NCBI RefSeq assembly: GCF_035825295.1
Contig: NZ_JAYMGI010000002.1
Location: forward strand, 6,129,501 to 6,193,500
DNA from: Actinacidiphila sp. DG2A-62
GTDB lineage: Bacteria > Actinomycetota > Actinomycetes > Streptomycetales > Streptomycetaceae
Direction of reading: 5' to 3'
DNA length: 64,000 nt
Shown here: piece by piece, positions 1 to 9,148 of the stretch
Position numbering within the stretch: position 1 is the first letter of the stretch
Layout of the letters: each line of letters begins with the position of its first letter
Position numbers and translations under genes: made by a program
Notes under the pieces: generated by a model
Told to the model about the DNA's origin: nothing
Seen by the model: the letters and a program-made list of their open reading frames with translations, nothing else
Database searches by the model: none

Positions 1-161
1 CGGTCTCCAGGCCGTTGACGAGTCCGGCAGCGTGACCGGCCCGGTCTGAGCGGTCCAGCCGGGCGGGTCCGCTCCCGCCGGACGGTTCGGAGCGTGGAGT
101 GAGAGTACGGGCCTGCCACGGGACTACCAGGTGAGGAGTGGGACTGCCTGAGGCTCCTGGC

Positions 162-1148
162 TCAGGCATGATGGGACGCGTGCCGCTCGGTCAGCGCCTC
201 CAGCAGGAGCGCTTCGTCCACGGTGTCCTGCCCGGCGAGAATGGCGCGTTTGGCTGCAGATTCGGCGGCCTTGACCAGCTCGGCATGACTCAGCCCGGAT
301 GCACTTTCTGTCACAGCGTCCCACCGTAGTGTGCCGGTCTCCATTCCGGCCAGCCGTCTGCGCATAACGTGCACCGCTTGTTCCGGCGTGGGGGGACCGT
401 AGGTGGCGATCATGTCGAAGCGGCGGAACAGCGCCCGATCCAAGAGCTGGTGATGATTGGTACCGGCCACGACCAGGCTTTCGGATGGGGCCTCGTCGAG
501 GAACAGCAGGAATGAGTTCAAAATCCGGCGGGCCTCACCGACATCGTTGCCCGCAGTTCGCTCGGCCCCCAGGGCATCAAACTCATCGAACAGATACACG
601 GCCCTCGTCTGGGCGACGGCGTCGAAGACCAGGCGCAGTTTCGTTGCCGTCTCACCCATGAACCGGCTGATCAGCCCGTCCAGGCGGATGGTGAACAACG
701 GCAGCTTCAGCTCACCGGCCAGTGCCGCGGCGGTCATGCTCTTGCCGGTGCCCGGGGGGCCCGACAGCAGGATGCGATGAACAGGGGTGAAACCGAACCG
801 CTCCAGCCGGGCACGCTGCCGCTGCTCGTGCAGCACCCGATCCAGGGATGCGCGCAGCTCGCTATCCAGCGTCATGTCATCCAGCCGCGCGTCCGGATAC
901 CCGGCTGTCAGCAGATTGGACAGCTCACCGCGCGGCTGGACCACGGGCGTCGCGCCCCGGCCAGCGCCCCCGCGGCTCTGGTTCTGACGCGCTGCCTCGA
1001 CCAGCTCACGCAGCTCCACGGCGAACTTGCCCTGCCCCTGACGGGCGGACTTCGCCGCCACTTGCAGGGCCACGTTGTAGAAGCGATCGTCGTCGGCCTC
1101 GGCGTGGGCACTCACCAGAGCCTTCAGGTGCTCGGCGTTCGCTGTCAT
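162..1148 (-). CDS. AAA-family ATPase (328 aa)
   Basis: A cytoplasmic P-loop ATPase. Walker A GPPGTGKS lies at about residues 130-137 and Walker B YLFDEFDALG at 185-194. A sensor-1 Asn follows in VVAGTNHHQLLD near 231 and an arginine-finger-like ALFRRFD near 240. The first 120 residues are a helical, charged N-domain probably used for substrate binding. The ATG at 1148 was chosen because a purine-rich GGAAGGGTG sits at normal spacing upstream; the longer frame to 1304 has no ribosome site and low-complexity sequence. Related actinobacterial ATPases of this size often precede a subtilisin-like peptidase gene; the window ends 161 bases downstream, so this cannot be tested. The neighbour upstream is the AbiTii pair, 365 bases away. 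Family assignment is firm; substrate unknown. Confidence 0.88.
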   Translation of the reverse strand: MTANAEHLKALVSAHAEADDDRFYNVALQVAAKSARQGQGKFAVELRELVEAARQNQSRGGAGRGATPVVQPRGELSNLLTAGYPDARLDDMTLDSELRASLDRVLHEQRQRARLERFGFTPVHRILLSGPPGTGKSMTAAALAGELKLPLFTIRLDGLISRFMGETATKLRLVFDAVAQTRAVYLFDEFDALGAERTAGNDVGEARRILNSFLLFLDEAPSESLVVAGTNHHQLLDRALFRRFDMIATYGPPTPEQAVHVMRRRLAGMETGTLRWDAVTESASGLSHAELVKAAESAAKRAILAGQDTVDEALLLEALTERHASHHA

Positions 1149-1513
1149 AGGCCTGTCACCCTTCCGCGGCTCGCTGTCGAAATGTCGCCCTACTGGGATT
1201 CCTACCCGGGATCCCGAGGGAACCCCGTCCGCATCGTACGGCCCGCCGCTCTGTGCCGCCGCCCGTACGCGAGCAGCCCGAGAGGTCGCGGCGCCTACGC
1301 GCACAGTGCCGGAAGGCTGCGATCTTGGTCGGATTGCAACGCTCGTGAGGGACCAGGCGGCTCATCGCGTGCGCTCTGGAACGCTGCGCCGACGGTGACG
1401 ATCCGCGTGGTTGCGGTTGCAGGCCAGCCAGCTCTGCGGGGTAAACCCCACGGTGCGCAGGAAGGCTCGCCGCCGGGTGTCCTGTGACCACAGAACGCCG
1501 GTGTCACCACTTG
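1149..1513. other. intergenic region, no gene seen
   Basis: The 365 bases between the AAA ATPase start and the AbiTii gene stop hold only short overlapping frames without ribosome sites. The promoter of the ATPase gene is expected here, but no confident -10/-35 pair was picked out. Confidence 0.5.
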
Positions 1514-2224
1514 CTAACGATCGGTAGCAGTCTGCTCGCTGCTGGCTACAGCACGCGCTACGCCGCGGCGATGGGCGACTGCTATCGGTGCGGTGACGGT
1601 GACAGAGGAATTGTCACCCGTGGTGATGTTGATGTTCTGTACGGCTTGTGCGACCTGGTCGGGTGTCGGGTCCTTCTGGCCGTGTGGCATAGCTGCCCGG
1701 AGCTCGCCGACCAGTTGGACGAGTCGGGTCCGCACCTGGTCCAGGATGCCTTCCAGGGCTGAGGGGTCCACCGTCCAGTACAGCCTGAGCACCTGCCGGT
1801 GGGAGTTCTGGCTCATGAGCACGGCGAGTTCGGCAGCCATGGGCGGGGCGATCCGCACGCTGTCGCCTGGTTGTCCGGCGATCAGCGACTCGATCTGGCC
1901 GATGCTCTTCCCGAACCGGATCCCGTCGCCCAGGCTGTCGCGGGCGAAGTCGGGGAGGTCGAAGGAGCTAACCGGTTGTTCCCGGAACTTGAATCTGGCG
2001 GTGAGACCGTCCATCACCAGAGGTGCCGGGATCCTCCGGTAGTCGGGGATCGGCACATCCGTGCCTTCGTAGCCCTGGAGCTCCCGCAGTGCCCAGGTCC
2101 TCAGCGGTTGGGAGTGGGCCTGGCCTCCCAAGGCGATGACCTGGCGCAAGATAGGGGCCAACCTGCGGTTCTCATCGAGGACATCGTCCTCCATCCGGTC
2201 GAGGCGGCCTCGGCGGAGTTTCAC
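1514..2224 (-). CDS. AbiTii-domain protein, second of a tandem pair
   Basis: 236 aa if translation starts at the GTG at 2224, whose bases overlap the TGA of the upstream gene (GTGA), indicating translational coupling. An ATG at 2194 (MEDDVLDENRR) is the alternative. The first 55 residues match the AbiTii pattern: a run of helices with LRTWALRELQGYEG, then DVPIPDYRRIPAPL. A middle region of about 100 residues and a C-terminal stretch with NINITTGDNSSVTV follow. Its partner has the same architecture (NITGGDGSTFHIV), so the two are paralogues. Unlike the partner it has no C-terminal membrane helix. AbiTii was named from abortive-infection proteins; the biochemical role is not established, so phage defence is an inference from the family name and the pairing. 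Confidence 0.8.
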   Translation of the reverse strand: MKLRRGRLDRMEDDVLDENRRLAPILRQVIALGGQAHSQPLRTWALRELQGYEGTDVPIPDYRRIPAPLVMDGLTARFKFREQPVSSFDLPDFARDSLGDGIRFGKSIGQIESLIAGQPGDSVRIAPPMAAELAVLMSQNSHRQVLRLYWTVDPSALEGILDQVRTRLVQLVGELRAAMPHGQKDPTPDQVAQAVQNINITTGDNSSVTVTAPIAVAHRRGVARAVASSEQTATDR

Positions 2225-3053
2225 TTTGCCACGACCACCGTGGCAATCACGGCAGCGACGGCCGCGACTGCTGCGACAGCGCTCCAGATGACCGAGGTGC
2301 GGTGCCACCAGGGCTGCGGAGTCGGTGGCGTGGGTTCGTTGACGTTGGCGCTGGCGGTTGCTCCGCGGTCTGCCTTCGCGGTCGGGGCGACGATGTGGAA
2401 CGTGGAGCCGTCGCCTCCGGTGATGTTGAGGGCCTGTTGTGCGGCTGACTCGATCTGGCTCGGATTGGGATTCTGCTGGCCGGCGGGCATGGACGTTCTC
2501 ACTTCTGCAACGAACTGCGTCAGGTGGGTTCTGATGTGATCGAGGACGCCGGCGATGCTGGCTACGGAGACGTCCCAGTGCAGCGACGTGATGGTGGAGG
2601 CATCGTTTCCTAGCTGGTGCTGTTCCTGGGTCATCAACAGGGCGTACTCAGCCGAGCCGGGCGGGCTGAGGCGCAGCGTCCTGTTGCCGAGGGCCACCAG
2701 CGCTTCGAGTTCCTTTACCCCCTGCCGGATCGGTGCGCTCTCTCCGATTCCGCGGTCGCGGGCGGGGCGAGGGAGCTGTCCCGAGCTGATCCGTTGGGTG
2801 TTGCCCCGCACGATCTGACCCGGCAGGTAGAGGTCGGCCACGATTTCTAGCGCGGCCGGCACCCGGCGGTAGGGGGAAGCTCATCGGCTGACGGATATCC
2901 TTCCAGTTCCTTCAACGCCCAGCCTCGCAGCTGACGATGCTGCGCGTACCCTGCCAGCATCAAGCACTGCCGGAGGGCAGTAGCCAACGGGGTGTTGTCG
3001 TCCAGGACCGCGTGTTCGAGCCGTTCCAGCCCCCGGACGTCGGGTGTCGTCAC
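2221..3053 (-). pseudogene. AbiTii-domain membrane protein, one-base frameshift
   Basis: First gene of the AbiTii pair, read in two frames. Residues from a GTG at 3053 (VTTPDVRGLERLEHAVLDDN) run through LRGWALKELEGYPSADELP. The frame then breaks in a run of five C at about 2870 and resumes one base out as YRRVPAALEIVADLYLPG. Restoring one C gives DELPPYRRVP, the expected AbiTii continuation. The C-terminus ends in about 20 hydrophobic residues (SVIWSAVAAVAAVAAVIATV) that look like a membrane anchor, preceded by a Pro/Thr-rich linker. The stop overlaps the GTG of the next gene, so the two are one operon. The break could be real decay, a sequencing error in the C run, or slippage; the high preservation after the break argues against old decay. 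Confidence 0.72.
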
Positions 3054-3072
3054 GGATCCAGTCTGCCGTGCC

Positions 3073-4010
3073 CTACTGACAGTTCGGGCGCACCGCGTCA
3101 CTGACTCTTGGCCACATACATGTCCCTGGGCGGCTGAGCACCTCTGCGCCTGCCACCCAGGTCACGTCTTCTCGGGAGCCCGTGTGCCGCAGGCGAGGGC
3201 CTGCGCCGATGGCGGAGATCAGTGCGAGGAGCGCGAAGCGCTGGGGGCAGCCGCCCAGGGGGCCTGCGAGGGCGGTTCCGGTGACGGGGGCGAGGGCGCC
3301 GGCGATGGTGACTGGAGCGGCGAGCAGGCCGGACAGGCCGCTGTAGTGGGCGGTGCCCCAGCGGTCGGTGACGGCGGTGTGCAGAGGGTGAGTTTGCCGC
3401 AGACCGTTCCGGCGAGCACGGCGAGGGCGATCAACAAGGGGATCGGGCCGGGGATGGTGGCGAGCAGAGCGGTGGTTGCTCCGCACGTGGGGATGAGGGC
3501 GGTGGTGTGCGGGACGGCGCCGGTCCGGCGGGCGAGGGCGGCGTAGAGGGTGCGGCCGAGGGTATGACCGAGGCCGCCGAGGCCGGGAGCCCGTGCGGCG
3601 TGGTGGTGCTCGCGCCGCGGAAGGTGAGGACGGGGGCGCAGCCGATGACGACGGCGTAGACGGCGAAGCCCGACAGGGTCAGTGCGGCGGCGAGCAGCAG
3701 GAACGGTCTGCTGCGGGCGACGGAGTCGCGGCCAGGTCGCGCTCCCGCCGGGACCGGGTGGCGCCGCCAGCCACCGGGCCCGCAGGCCGAGGGCGTGGGC
3801 GGGGATGGTGACGGCGGCCAGGATCGCGGCGTAGGTGCCCCGCCATCCCAGATGCCCGGCCAGCACGTCGGTCAGCGGTGCGAAGGCGGTGGCCAGGCCG
3901 CTGGCGAGGGTGAGAGGGTCAGGGCGCGGATGCGGGCGGCCCGTACCAGCGGGTGAGGGCGGCGAAGGCGGGTTGGTAGAACGCGGCGGCCATGGCCGTT
4001 CCGGGCGACG
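3073..4010 (-). pseudogene. decayed MFS transporter
   Basis: Pieces of one major-facilitator transporter can be read in at least three frames on the minus strand. The order is AMAAAFYQPAFAALTRWYG near 3990-3930, then LAGHLGWRGTYAAILAAV near 3870-3800, then LLATIPGPIPLLIALAVLAG near 3460-3400. A last piece, AVTDRWGTAHYSGLSGLL through a final hydrophobic stretch, ends at the stop at 3073. The N-terminal third of a normal MFS protein is missing. Multiple frame changes and the missing start make this a true pseudogene rather than a single sequencing error. The original substrate cannot be inferred. Confidence 0.65.
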
Positions 4011-4387
4011 CTCCACGCGTGGTGAACAGGATCGGGTTGGGCGGGGCGGCGACTGCGGCCGTCCGCGTGGTGATGTCGACGGTAGGACCGGGCAGCGCTG
4101 CTGCCGCGGGTGGATCTGAGGCTGGTTCCCGGCCGCGCGATGCTGCCGAGGTGCTGCTGAACCTGGCCGGCCGGCAACTGCCAGCCTGTCTGGGCGGAGT
4201 CGGCGAACAGGACCTGGCCCGGGCGCTGGCCGCGTTCGCCGAGGAGCCGCAACCACCGGCGCCGGGCGCGCAGATCCGGCTGAGCAAACCAGGTGGCTCT
4301 GGCAGCACGGACAGCAGCATCAACGGCTCCTACACCGACTCGCACACTGCGGACAGTCGCTGGGCGCTCCTTGGCAGGCGATCAGGG
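4011..4387 (-). other. degraded coding relic, possibly aldehyde-dehydrogenase-like
   Basis: Upstream of the broken transporter one minus-strand frame reads VDAAVRAARATW followed by LRARRRWLRLLGERGQ. This resembles the N-terminal helices of aldehyde dehydrogenases but goes no further in any frame. It may be a fragment fused to the transporter relic by deletion. No intact gene is present in these bases. Confidence 0.25.
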
Positions 4388-5311
4388 TCACTGGTGGATG
4401 AGGACTACGGTGCGGCGGACTCCGGCATCCATCAGCGCCTGGGCGCGGTGCTGCCCGTTGATGTAGTGGCCTTCACCGCCGGGCTGGATCGCGTTGGCCA
4501 GGCTGAACAGGCTTCCCAGTGCCTGGCGCTGCCAGACGGTCGCGCCCTCCGCCCGGGCGTACTGGTCCGCGTAGCCAGCCATCGCCTCGGCAGGGACATC
4601 TTCGCGGCGGGCCAGATCCAGGACGGTGAGCGCGAGGGAGGTGATGGCGTGCCAGTCCCCGCCGTGGTACCAGCAGCAGGCCGTCCTGGCCGTGGGCAGA
4701 GCTGCGTGCAGCAGGCGCCTCCACCGCGGGGGGCCACCAGGCATGCACCGGGGTTCCCGGAACGGTTCGGGACGGGGCAGTCGACTCACCGGCCAGACCT
4801 CGAAGTACGGTTCGGGCTCCGGCTCGGCCGGCCGGGGCACGTATCCGGCGCCACGACCGGGGTCGACAGGAGAGCCGACCAGTTGGTCGAGTTGGTCGTC
4901 GGTCAGGGTGTGCCACCGCGGTATGTGGAGCTGGAAGGGCCCGACGTCGGCGAAGGTGACCAATTGCCATTGCTCCTCACCGTGGGCGCGCGGCGGGTCG
5001 GCCGACAGCTGCCGTTGTACCCACAGAGGGGGTTCGGGCTCGCGGGGGCAGTGCCGCTCCCAGACTGCCTCGGCGTAGCGCTCAGCGGCGTTTGTCAGGC
5101 TTGGGCTCTCGTCAACGGTCTGGGTGGCAACAGCGACCGGACGCAGCCCGGACGCGGTGAACAGCTGCAGCCGAAACGACGCCGTCGCCTTGAGCCCGAG
5201 GTCGTGACCGGGGTCGGGGTCGGGGCGGAACATGTGGTCGTCCACCACGAGTTCACGCGGCGCGGCCAGCTGCAATGCTGCCCTCACCTCAGCGGCGATC
5301 TCCTCGTCCAT
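4388..5311 (-). CDS. uncharacterised protein (307 aa)
   Basis: Not recognised. The ATG at 5311 (MDEEIAAEVRAALQL) was chosen because sequence upstream of it has no protein character, although no strong ribosome site is visible. The protein is soluble, rich in Trp, Pro and acidic residues, with no signal peptide or membrane helix. Near the C-terminus it has GGEGHYINGQHRAQALMDAGVRR. The GQHRAQAL core recalls the substrate-contacting G-x-HR motif of ParB/DndB-like proteins, but no other part supports such an assignment. It stands alone between a transporter relic and an insertion sequence. Confidence 0.6.
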   Translation of the reverse strand: MDEEIAAEVRAALQLAAPRELVVDDHMFRPDPDPGHDLGLKATASFRLQLFTASGLRPVAVATQTVDESPSLTNAAERYAEAVWERHCPREPEPPLWVQRQLSADPPRAHGEEQWQLVTFADVGPFQLHIPRWHTLTDDQLDQLVGSPVDPGRGAGYVPRPAEPEPEPYFEVWPVSRLPRPEPFREPRCMPGGPPRWRRLLHAALPTARTACCWYHGGDWHAITSLALTVLDLARREDVPAEAMAGYADQYARAEGATVWQRQALGSLFSLANAIQPGGEGHYINGQHRAQALMDAGVRRTVVLIHQ

Positions 5312-5572
5312 GCCGTGATCATGCCGCACCGCTAGCTCGTGCGTCACCGATCCGCGCAGACCAATGGGTTGACGTGGCTGGGCCCCGCATGGCTCTTCGC
5401 GGCTCTGCGATAGGCCCACTGGCAGGTTCGATTGGGAAGGAGGCACGGCATTGTCGAGATTGCGCTGACGGCATCCAGGGAGCGGCAGAAGCTGGGCCGC
5501 ACAAGTTTCCGGCGGACTGCACCTCGCGCTCACAGAGGCGGCAGCTCGGCCGTACCGAGGCCGTGGCATTAG

Positions 5573-7047
5573 CCTCAATACCGGTAATTAGGTGCATTCT
5601 GGTCGTTGTTGGTGGTATGGCGAGAGCGGGTCAGCTGAAGTCATGTGGTGGGCGTCTGTCGGACCGGGTCGCGGTCGGGGCGCTGACGCAGGCGTTTCCT
5701 GCGGGGCTTGTGGAAGAGATGTTGGCGGGGACGGGCCGGGTGCAGCAGCGGAACCGGCTCTTGCTGGCCCGGCTGGTTGTCTACTTCGTGCTGGCGATGT
5801 GCCTGTTCTCGGAGCAGAGCTACGAGGAGGTCGCCCGGCTGCTGACCATGGGTTTGCAGGGTGAGCGGCGGTGGGGGGCATCGTGAGTGGTGCCGAGTTC
5901 GGCGGCGATCTGGAAGGCGAGGTCGAGGTTGGGGGTGGTGCCGCTGCGGGCGTTGTTCGCGCGGGTGTGCCGGCCGGTTGCGGCGCCTGGCACGCAGGGC
6001 GCGTTCTACCGCGGCTGGCGCCTGACCGCGGTCGACGGCACCACGTTCGACCTGCCCGACACGACAGGGAACGTTGAGGCGTTCGGCCGTCCGCCGCGCT
6101 CCGGGCGGGGCGAGCAGAACGTCGGCTACCCGCAGATCCGCATGGTCGACCTTGTGGAGTGCGGAACCCACGCCGTCTTCGACGCTGCGCTCGGCCCTCT
6201 GCGGACCGGAGAGCAGGCCCTGGCCCGGACCGTCCTGGGGTCGCTCGGGCCGGGGATGATGCTGCTGGCCGACCGCGGCTTCTACGGCGTGGACTTGTGG
6301 TGCAAGGCCGCGGCGACCGGGGCCGACCTGCTCTGGCGAGTCCGCAAAGATCTCGTACTACCCGTCGTTGAAGAGTTGCCGGACGGCTCCTGCCTCACGG
6401 AGATCTTCGACCGCAGCGACATCCACCACACCCGTCGCGGGGTCCCCGCACGCGCGGTGGAATACGCCATCGCCGGCCACGAGGGCGTCTACCGACTGCT
6501 CACCACGATCCTGGACCCCGGCAGGGCCCCTGCCGCAGAACTGGCCGAACTCTACGCACAGCGATGGGAATTCGAATCCACCCTCGACGAGATCAAGGCG
6601 CACCTCGGCGGTTCCCGCCTGGTGCTGCGTTCCCAGCACCCCGACTGAGCCGAGCAGGAACTCTACGGCTTCCTCCTCGTCCACCACGCCATCCGGCAGC
6701 TCATGCACCAGGCCGCGCAGCAAGCCGATCACGATCCCGACCGGATCTCCTTTGCCCGCTCGCTGCGTGTCGTGCGCCGCCAGGTCACCGACCAGGCGGC
6801 GTTTCCCCCCGGCAGACTCGCCCGCGCGGTCAAAGCCACCCACGCTGAACTCCTCGAACGCCTCCTGCCACCACGACGCCGCAGGGCCAACTCCCCGTCA
6901 TCAAACGTAAAGTCGCCAACTGGCCCCTCAAACGCGCAGCCCACCAGGCTGCAGACCGCCCACGCGCCCCGGCCATCACCATTGTCAGCGCCACCAAACC
7001 CAAACGGTTCAAACGGGTCACAGTGCCCTAAGTTACCGGTATTGAGG
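5573..7047. mobile_element. IS4-like insertion sequence (inactive)
   Basis: Terminal inverted repeats cctcaataccggtaa occur at 5573-5587 and, reversed, at 7033-7047: 15 perfect bases with further partial match inward. The element is flanked on both sides by TTAG (5569-5572 and 7048-7051), the apparent four-base target duplication. It contains one transposase reading region with two in-frame stops and a frameshift, so it cannot move on its own. Confidence 0.85.
5617..7031 (+). pseudogene. IS4-family transposase with two stop codons and a frameshift
   Basis: The N-terminal IS4 domain (LTQAFPAGLVEEMLAG, then LLLARLVVYFVLAMCLFSEQ) leads into the DDE core. YRGWRLTAVDGTTFDLPD has the first Asp, MMLLADRGFYG the second, and YAQRWEFESTLDEIKAHL the catalytic Glu. 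An in-frame TGA at 5884-5886 splits the first from the second part and another TGA at 6646-6648 follows SQHPD; the same frame continues after both (EQELYGFLLVHHAIRQL). Near 6885 the frame shifts, and the expected basic tail (VIKRKVANWPLKRAAHQ) ends at the TAA at 7031. The gene is dead unless suppressed. Confidence 0.85.
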
Positions 7048-8442
7048 TTAGGGGACGCGTCGCTTGCGGACGGGCAGGATGCTCAACGCCATGAGCGTGC
7101 CATCCGGACGCACCGAGAGGGGGCCGTTCCAGCCGGCCGACTCGGCAGCATGCCACGATGCGCGGAGCCGGAAGGCTTCTTCCCGATATTCTTCGACGCT
7201 GCCCTTCTTGATCAGCTCATACAGGCTGTCGGCCATTCCGGAGAAGGCTTCGACACGCACGGAGTCAATGCGGAAGACATGATCGGTGCCGACGAATCGC
7301 ACACCGCCGACATGGAAATCGGCGTCGTCGGTACTTGATGTGGCGGCGGCGCTGGGAGTGTCGTAGTGCTCGCGTCCCTGGCGTGCTGTGAGGTACTGAG
7401 CGGTGTTCCGGCCCCCGCCCGAGAACGCGGACAAGCCGGCCGCGCCGGTGCGGGCGACGAGCTGGCCGAACCACGCGACGTCGCCTGTGTCGATCTGGAA
7501 GCCGTCGACGTTCCGGGCCCGCCTGCCCGCACGAGCCGGTATGCGGATGGCATTGGGGTACGGGACGCCCGCTTTGTCGGGGATTTCCTCGTCGGCGTTT
7601 CCGGGGGTGTTCGGCACGCGCAGGGGGAGAACGGCTTCTCCCGGTGACTGGAGGACATTGACGACGATCCCGCCCTGGCCGAGGATTTCGGTGGACAGCA
7701 CCAGGCAGGGAACGCTGTTCCAGGGACCGATCTGCATGCCCTCGGTGAGCTCGGATCCCTTGACCAGTTGTTGGATGGTGGTGCTTCGGGTCCGGCCGGC
7801 GCGCTTGCCGGCCTTTTGGTGGTTACCCCGGCAGGCCACGAAGGTGACTTTGGACGGCTCGCCGGGCTTCCACGCCTCGATGAGGTAGTCGGGCCGGGGT
7901 CGACCCGTCTTGTTGCGTTGCGAGACGGCCAGAGGCCACCCGGCCCGCAGAACGGTGCTGGTCTCCACGACCGAGACGATGTGGTCCGGATACCGCTCCT
8001 GGACGAGGTGCTCCGCTGTCGCGAGCCCGAAGCCGACGGCCAACTCCCGTGCCTGCATGGACTTGTACCAGCGCTCCGGAGTACGGCCCTTGTCGGTAAG
8101 GTCCATCGCGCCAGCCCGGTTGCCATCCAGCGCCTCGCAGAACTTCAGGCTCAGCCAGTGCTCGGCGAGCCCACGGGCCATGCCCTGGCCGGCCAAGGCG
8201 TATCCGCGGGACAGTGCGTGCAGAACTTGCCATGGCGTCAGCTCGATTCCAGACTCCGCACGGGTGTCGATCGGGACGAGCATCGGCTTCCTGCGCAGAG
8301 GTTCTTGGCCCTTCTCCCGGCGCTTCTTGTCGCGTGCCGCCCCGGCGGACTCGACGCGCCCGGCGAGTTCGGCGGTGGAGTGGATATGCAAGGTCGTCGA
8401 GCGGCGCAGCGCGTTCATGGTCTGTCGTGCTGTCCTCGCCAT
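7048..8442 (-). CDS. uncharacterised protein, possible nuclease-like fold (464 aa)
   Basis: Not recognised. The start is the ATG at 8442 (MARTARQTMNALRR) preceded by GTGGGGGAAAC, a good ribosome site. The protein is soluble, with a basic N-terminus. In the middle it reads RPRPDYLIEAW, then about eight residues, then KVTFVACRGNHQK. This spacing is reminiscent of a PD-(D/E)XK nuclease core (PD...hxExK) but with Ala-Cys-Arg in place of Glu-x-Lys, so if the fold is right it may be inactive. The TAA stop lies exactly in the TTAG duplicated by the neighbouring IS; removing the IS leaves the same stop, so the protein is not truncated. It sits near a tRNA-derived attachment-like site in an accessory region. 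Confidence 0.65.
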   Translation of the reverse strand: MARTARQTMNALRRSTTLHIHSTAELAGRVESAGAARDKKRREKGQEPLRRKPMLVPIDTRAESGIELTPWQVLHALSRGYALAGQGMARGLAEHWLSLKFCEALDGNRAGAMDLTDKGRTPERWYKSMQARELAVGFGLATAEHLVQERYPDHIVSVVETSTVLRAGWPLAVSQRNKTGRPRPDYLIEAWKPGEPSKVTFVACRGNHQKAGKRAGRTRSTTIQQLVKGSELTEGMQIGPWNSVPCLVLSTEILGQGGIVVNVLQSPGEAVLPLRVPNTPGNADEEIPDKAGVPYPNAIRIPARAGRRARNVDGFQIDTGDVAWFGQLVARTGAAGLSAFSGGGRNTAQYLTARQGREHYDTPSAAATSSTDDADFHVGGVRFVGTDHVFRIDSVRVEAFSGMADSLYELIKKGSVEEYREEAFRLRASWHAAESAGWNGPLSVRPDGTLMALSILPVRKRRVP

Positions 8443-9061
8443 GTTTCCCCCACGGTGATCGTGTGACCTGGCTGCCGCGGAACGTAGCCGGAGGCGTCGG
8501 GGCGCACACAAGTGCGCACACGGCGCACGGAACCGGTAGCACGAGACGGGGAGGGCAGCGGCGCTGAAGGCACCCGATGGGCACTGGCTCACTCGTAGTC
8601 GAAGTCGAAGGCCACGGGTCATCGAACACGAAGAGCGACGGAAGCCGTCCCCGTCAGGCGATGTGGCATCCCGGCTCACGTCTTCTCGCCGACGCTGCGA
8701 GCCCTTCGCGCCGGTCTCGGAAGTCCCCCCGCAGGGGCGTGTGCGACGCAGCGGATGCCTGTCGAAACTCTACAAAGTCAACTCGCCTATGGACGCTGTC
8801 GGTAAGGAGCAACGACCCTCGGGACCTCTTGCGTTTGTGGCATCCGTCGCAGGTCGTGGGGCTGCTTGTGCGGAACGCGGCCGGCGGGTGAGTCGGAACC
8901 GCAGGGTGCCCTCGGCGAAGGGGGAGGCGGTCGTCGCTCGATGACTGGCCGCTTGACCTGCGGCGCTGGCCGTACGGAGTGCGCTCAGTGCTGGTTTGTA
9001 GGGTTTTCCCGCCGAAAGAGCAACGGTCAGAAGACCGTGTGTGTTTTGGCAGGTACAAGAA
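8443..9061. other. intergenic region, no gene seen
   Basis: About 620 bases between the unknown gene and the tRNA fragment. Short frames exist on both strands but none has a ribosome site, protein-like composition or recognisable motif. Confidence 0.45.
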
Positions 9062-9095
9062 AGGCTCTGACCGGCATTTCTGCTGGTCAGAGCCT
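9062..9095 (-). terminator. hairpin downstream of the tRNA fragment
   Basis: Perfect 11-base stem (aggctctgacc paired with ggtcagagcct) with a 12-base loop, followed on the minus strand by TTCTT. Placed 11 bases beyond the tRNA 3' end, it looks like the native terminator of the tRNA gene whose 3' part is at 9107-9148. Confidence 0.75.
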
Positions 9096-9106
9096 CAATC
9101 CGGAAG

Positions 9107-9148
9107 TGCCCCCGGCAGGATTCGAACCTGCGCACACGGCTCCGGAGG
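9107..9148 (-). tRNA. 3' fragment of tRNA-Arg(CCG); probable attachment site
   Basis: Read on the minus strand, the bases form a tRNA anticodon loop CTCCGGA (anticodon CCG), the 3' anticodon stem GCCGT and a T-arm GCAGG-TTCGAAT-CCTGC. The 3' acceptor strand CGGGGGC with discriminator A completes it. The 5' half (acceptor, D-arm and 5' anticodon stem) is absent: past the anticodon loop the sequence is unrelated. A 3' tRNA half beginning at the anticodon is the classic footprint of a site-specific integrase that recombines in a tRNA gene. Because the native-looking terminator lies on the low-coordinate side, the integrated element would extend to higher coordinates. No intact copy of this tRNA and no integrase gene is visible in the window. 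Confidence 0.78.

Noticed and set aside
1-161. Start of a subtilisin-like peptidase downstream of the AAA ATPase
   Set aside because: One minus-strand frame reads plausibly (ARLDRSDRAGHAAGLVNGLE) but has no start codon or motif; too short to support.
4011-4345. Aldehyde dehydrogenase gene
   Set aside because: Only a short N-terminal-like stretch is visible; no catalytic Cys or Glu region in any frame, so it is listed only as a possible relic.
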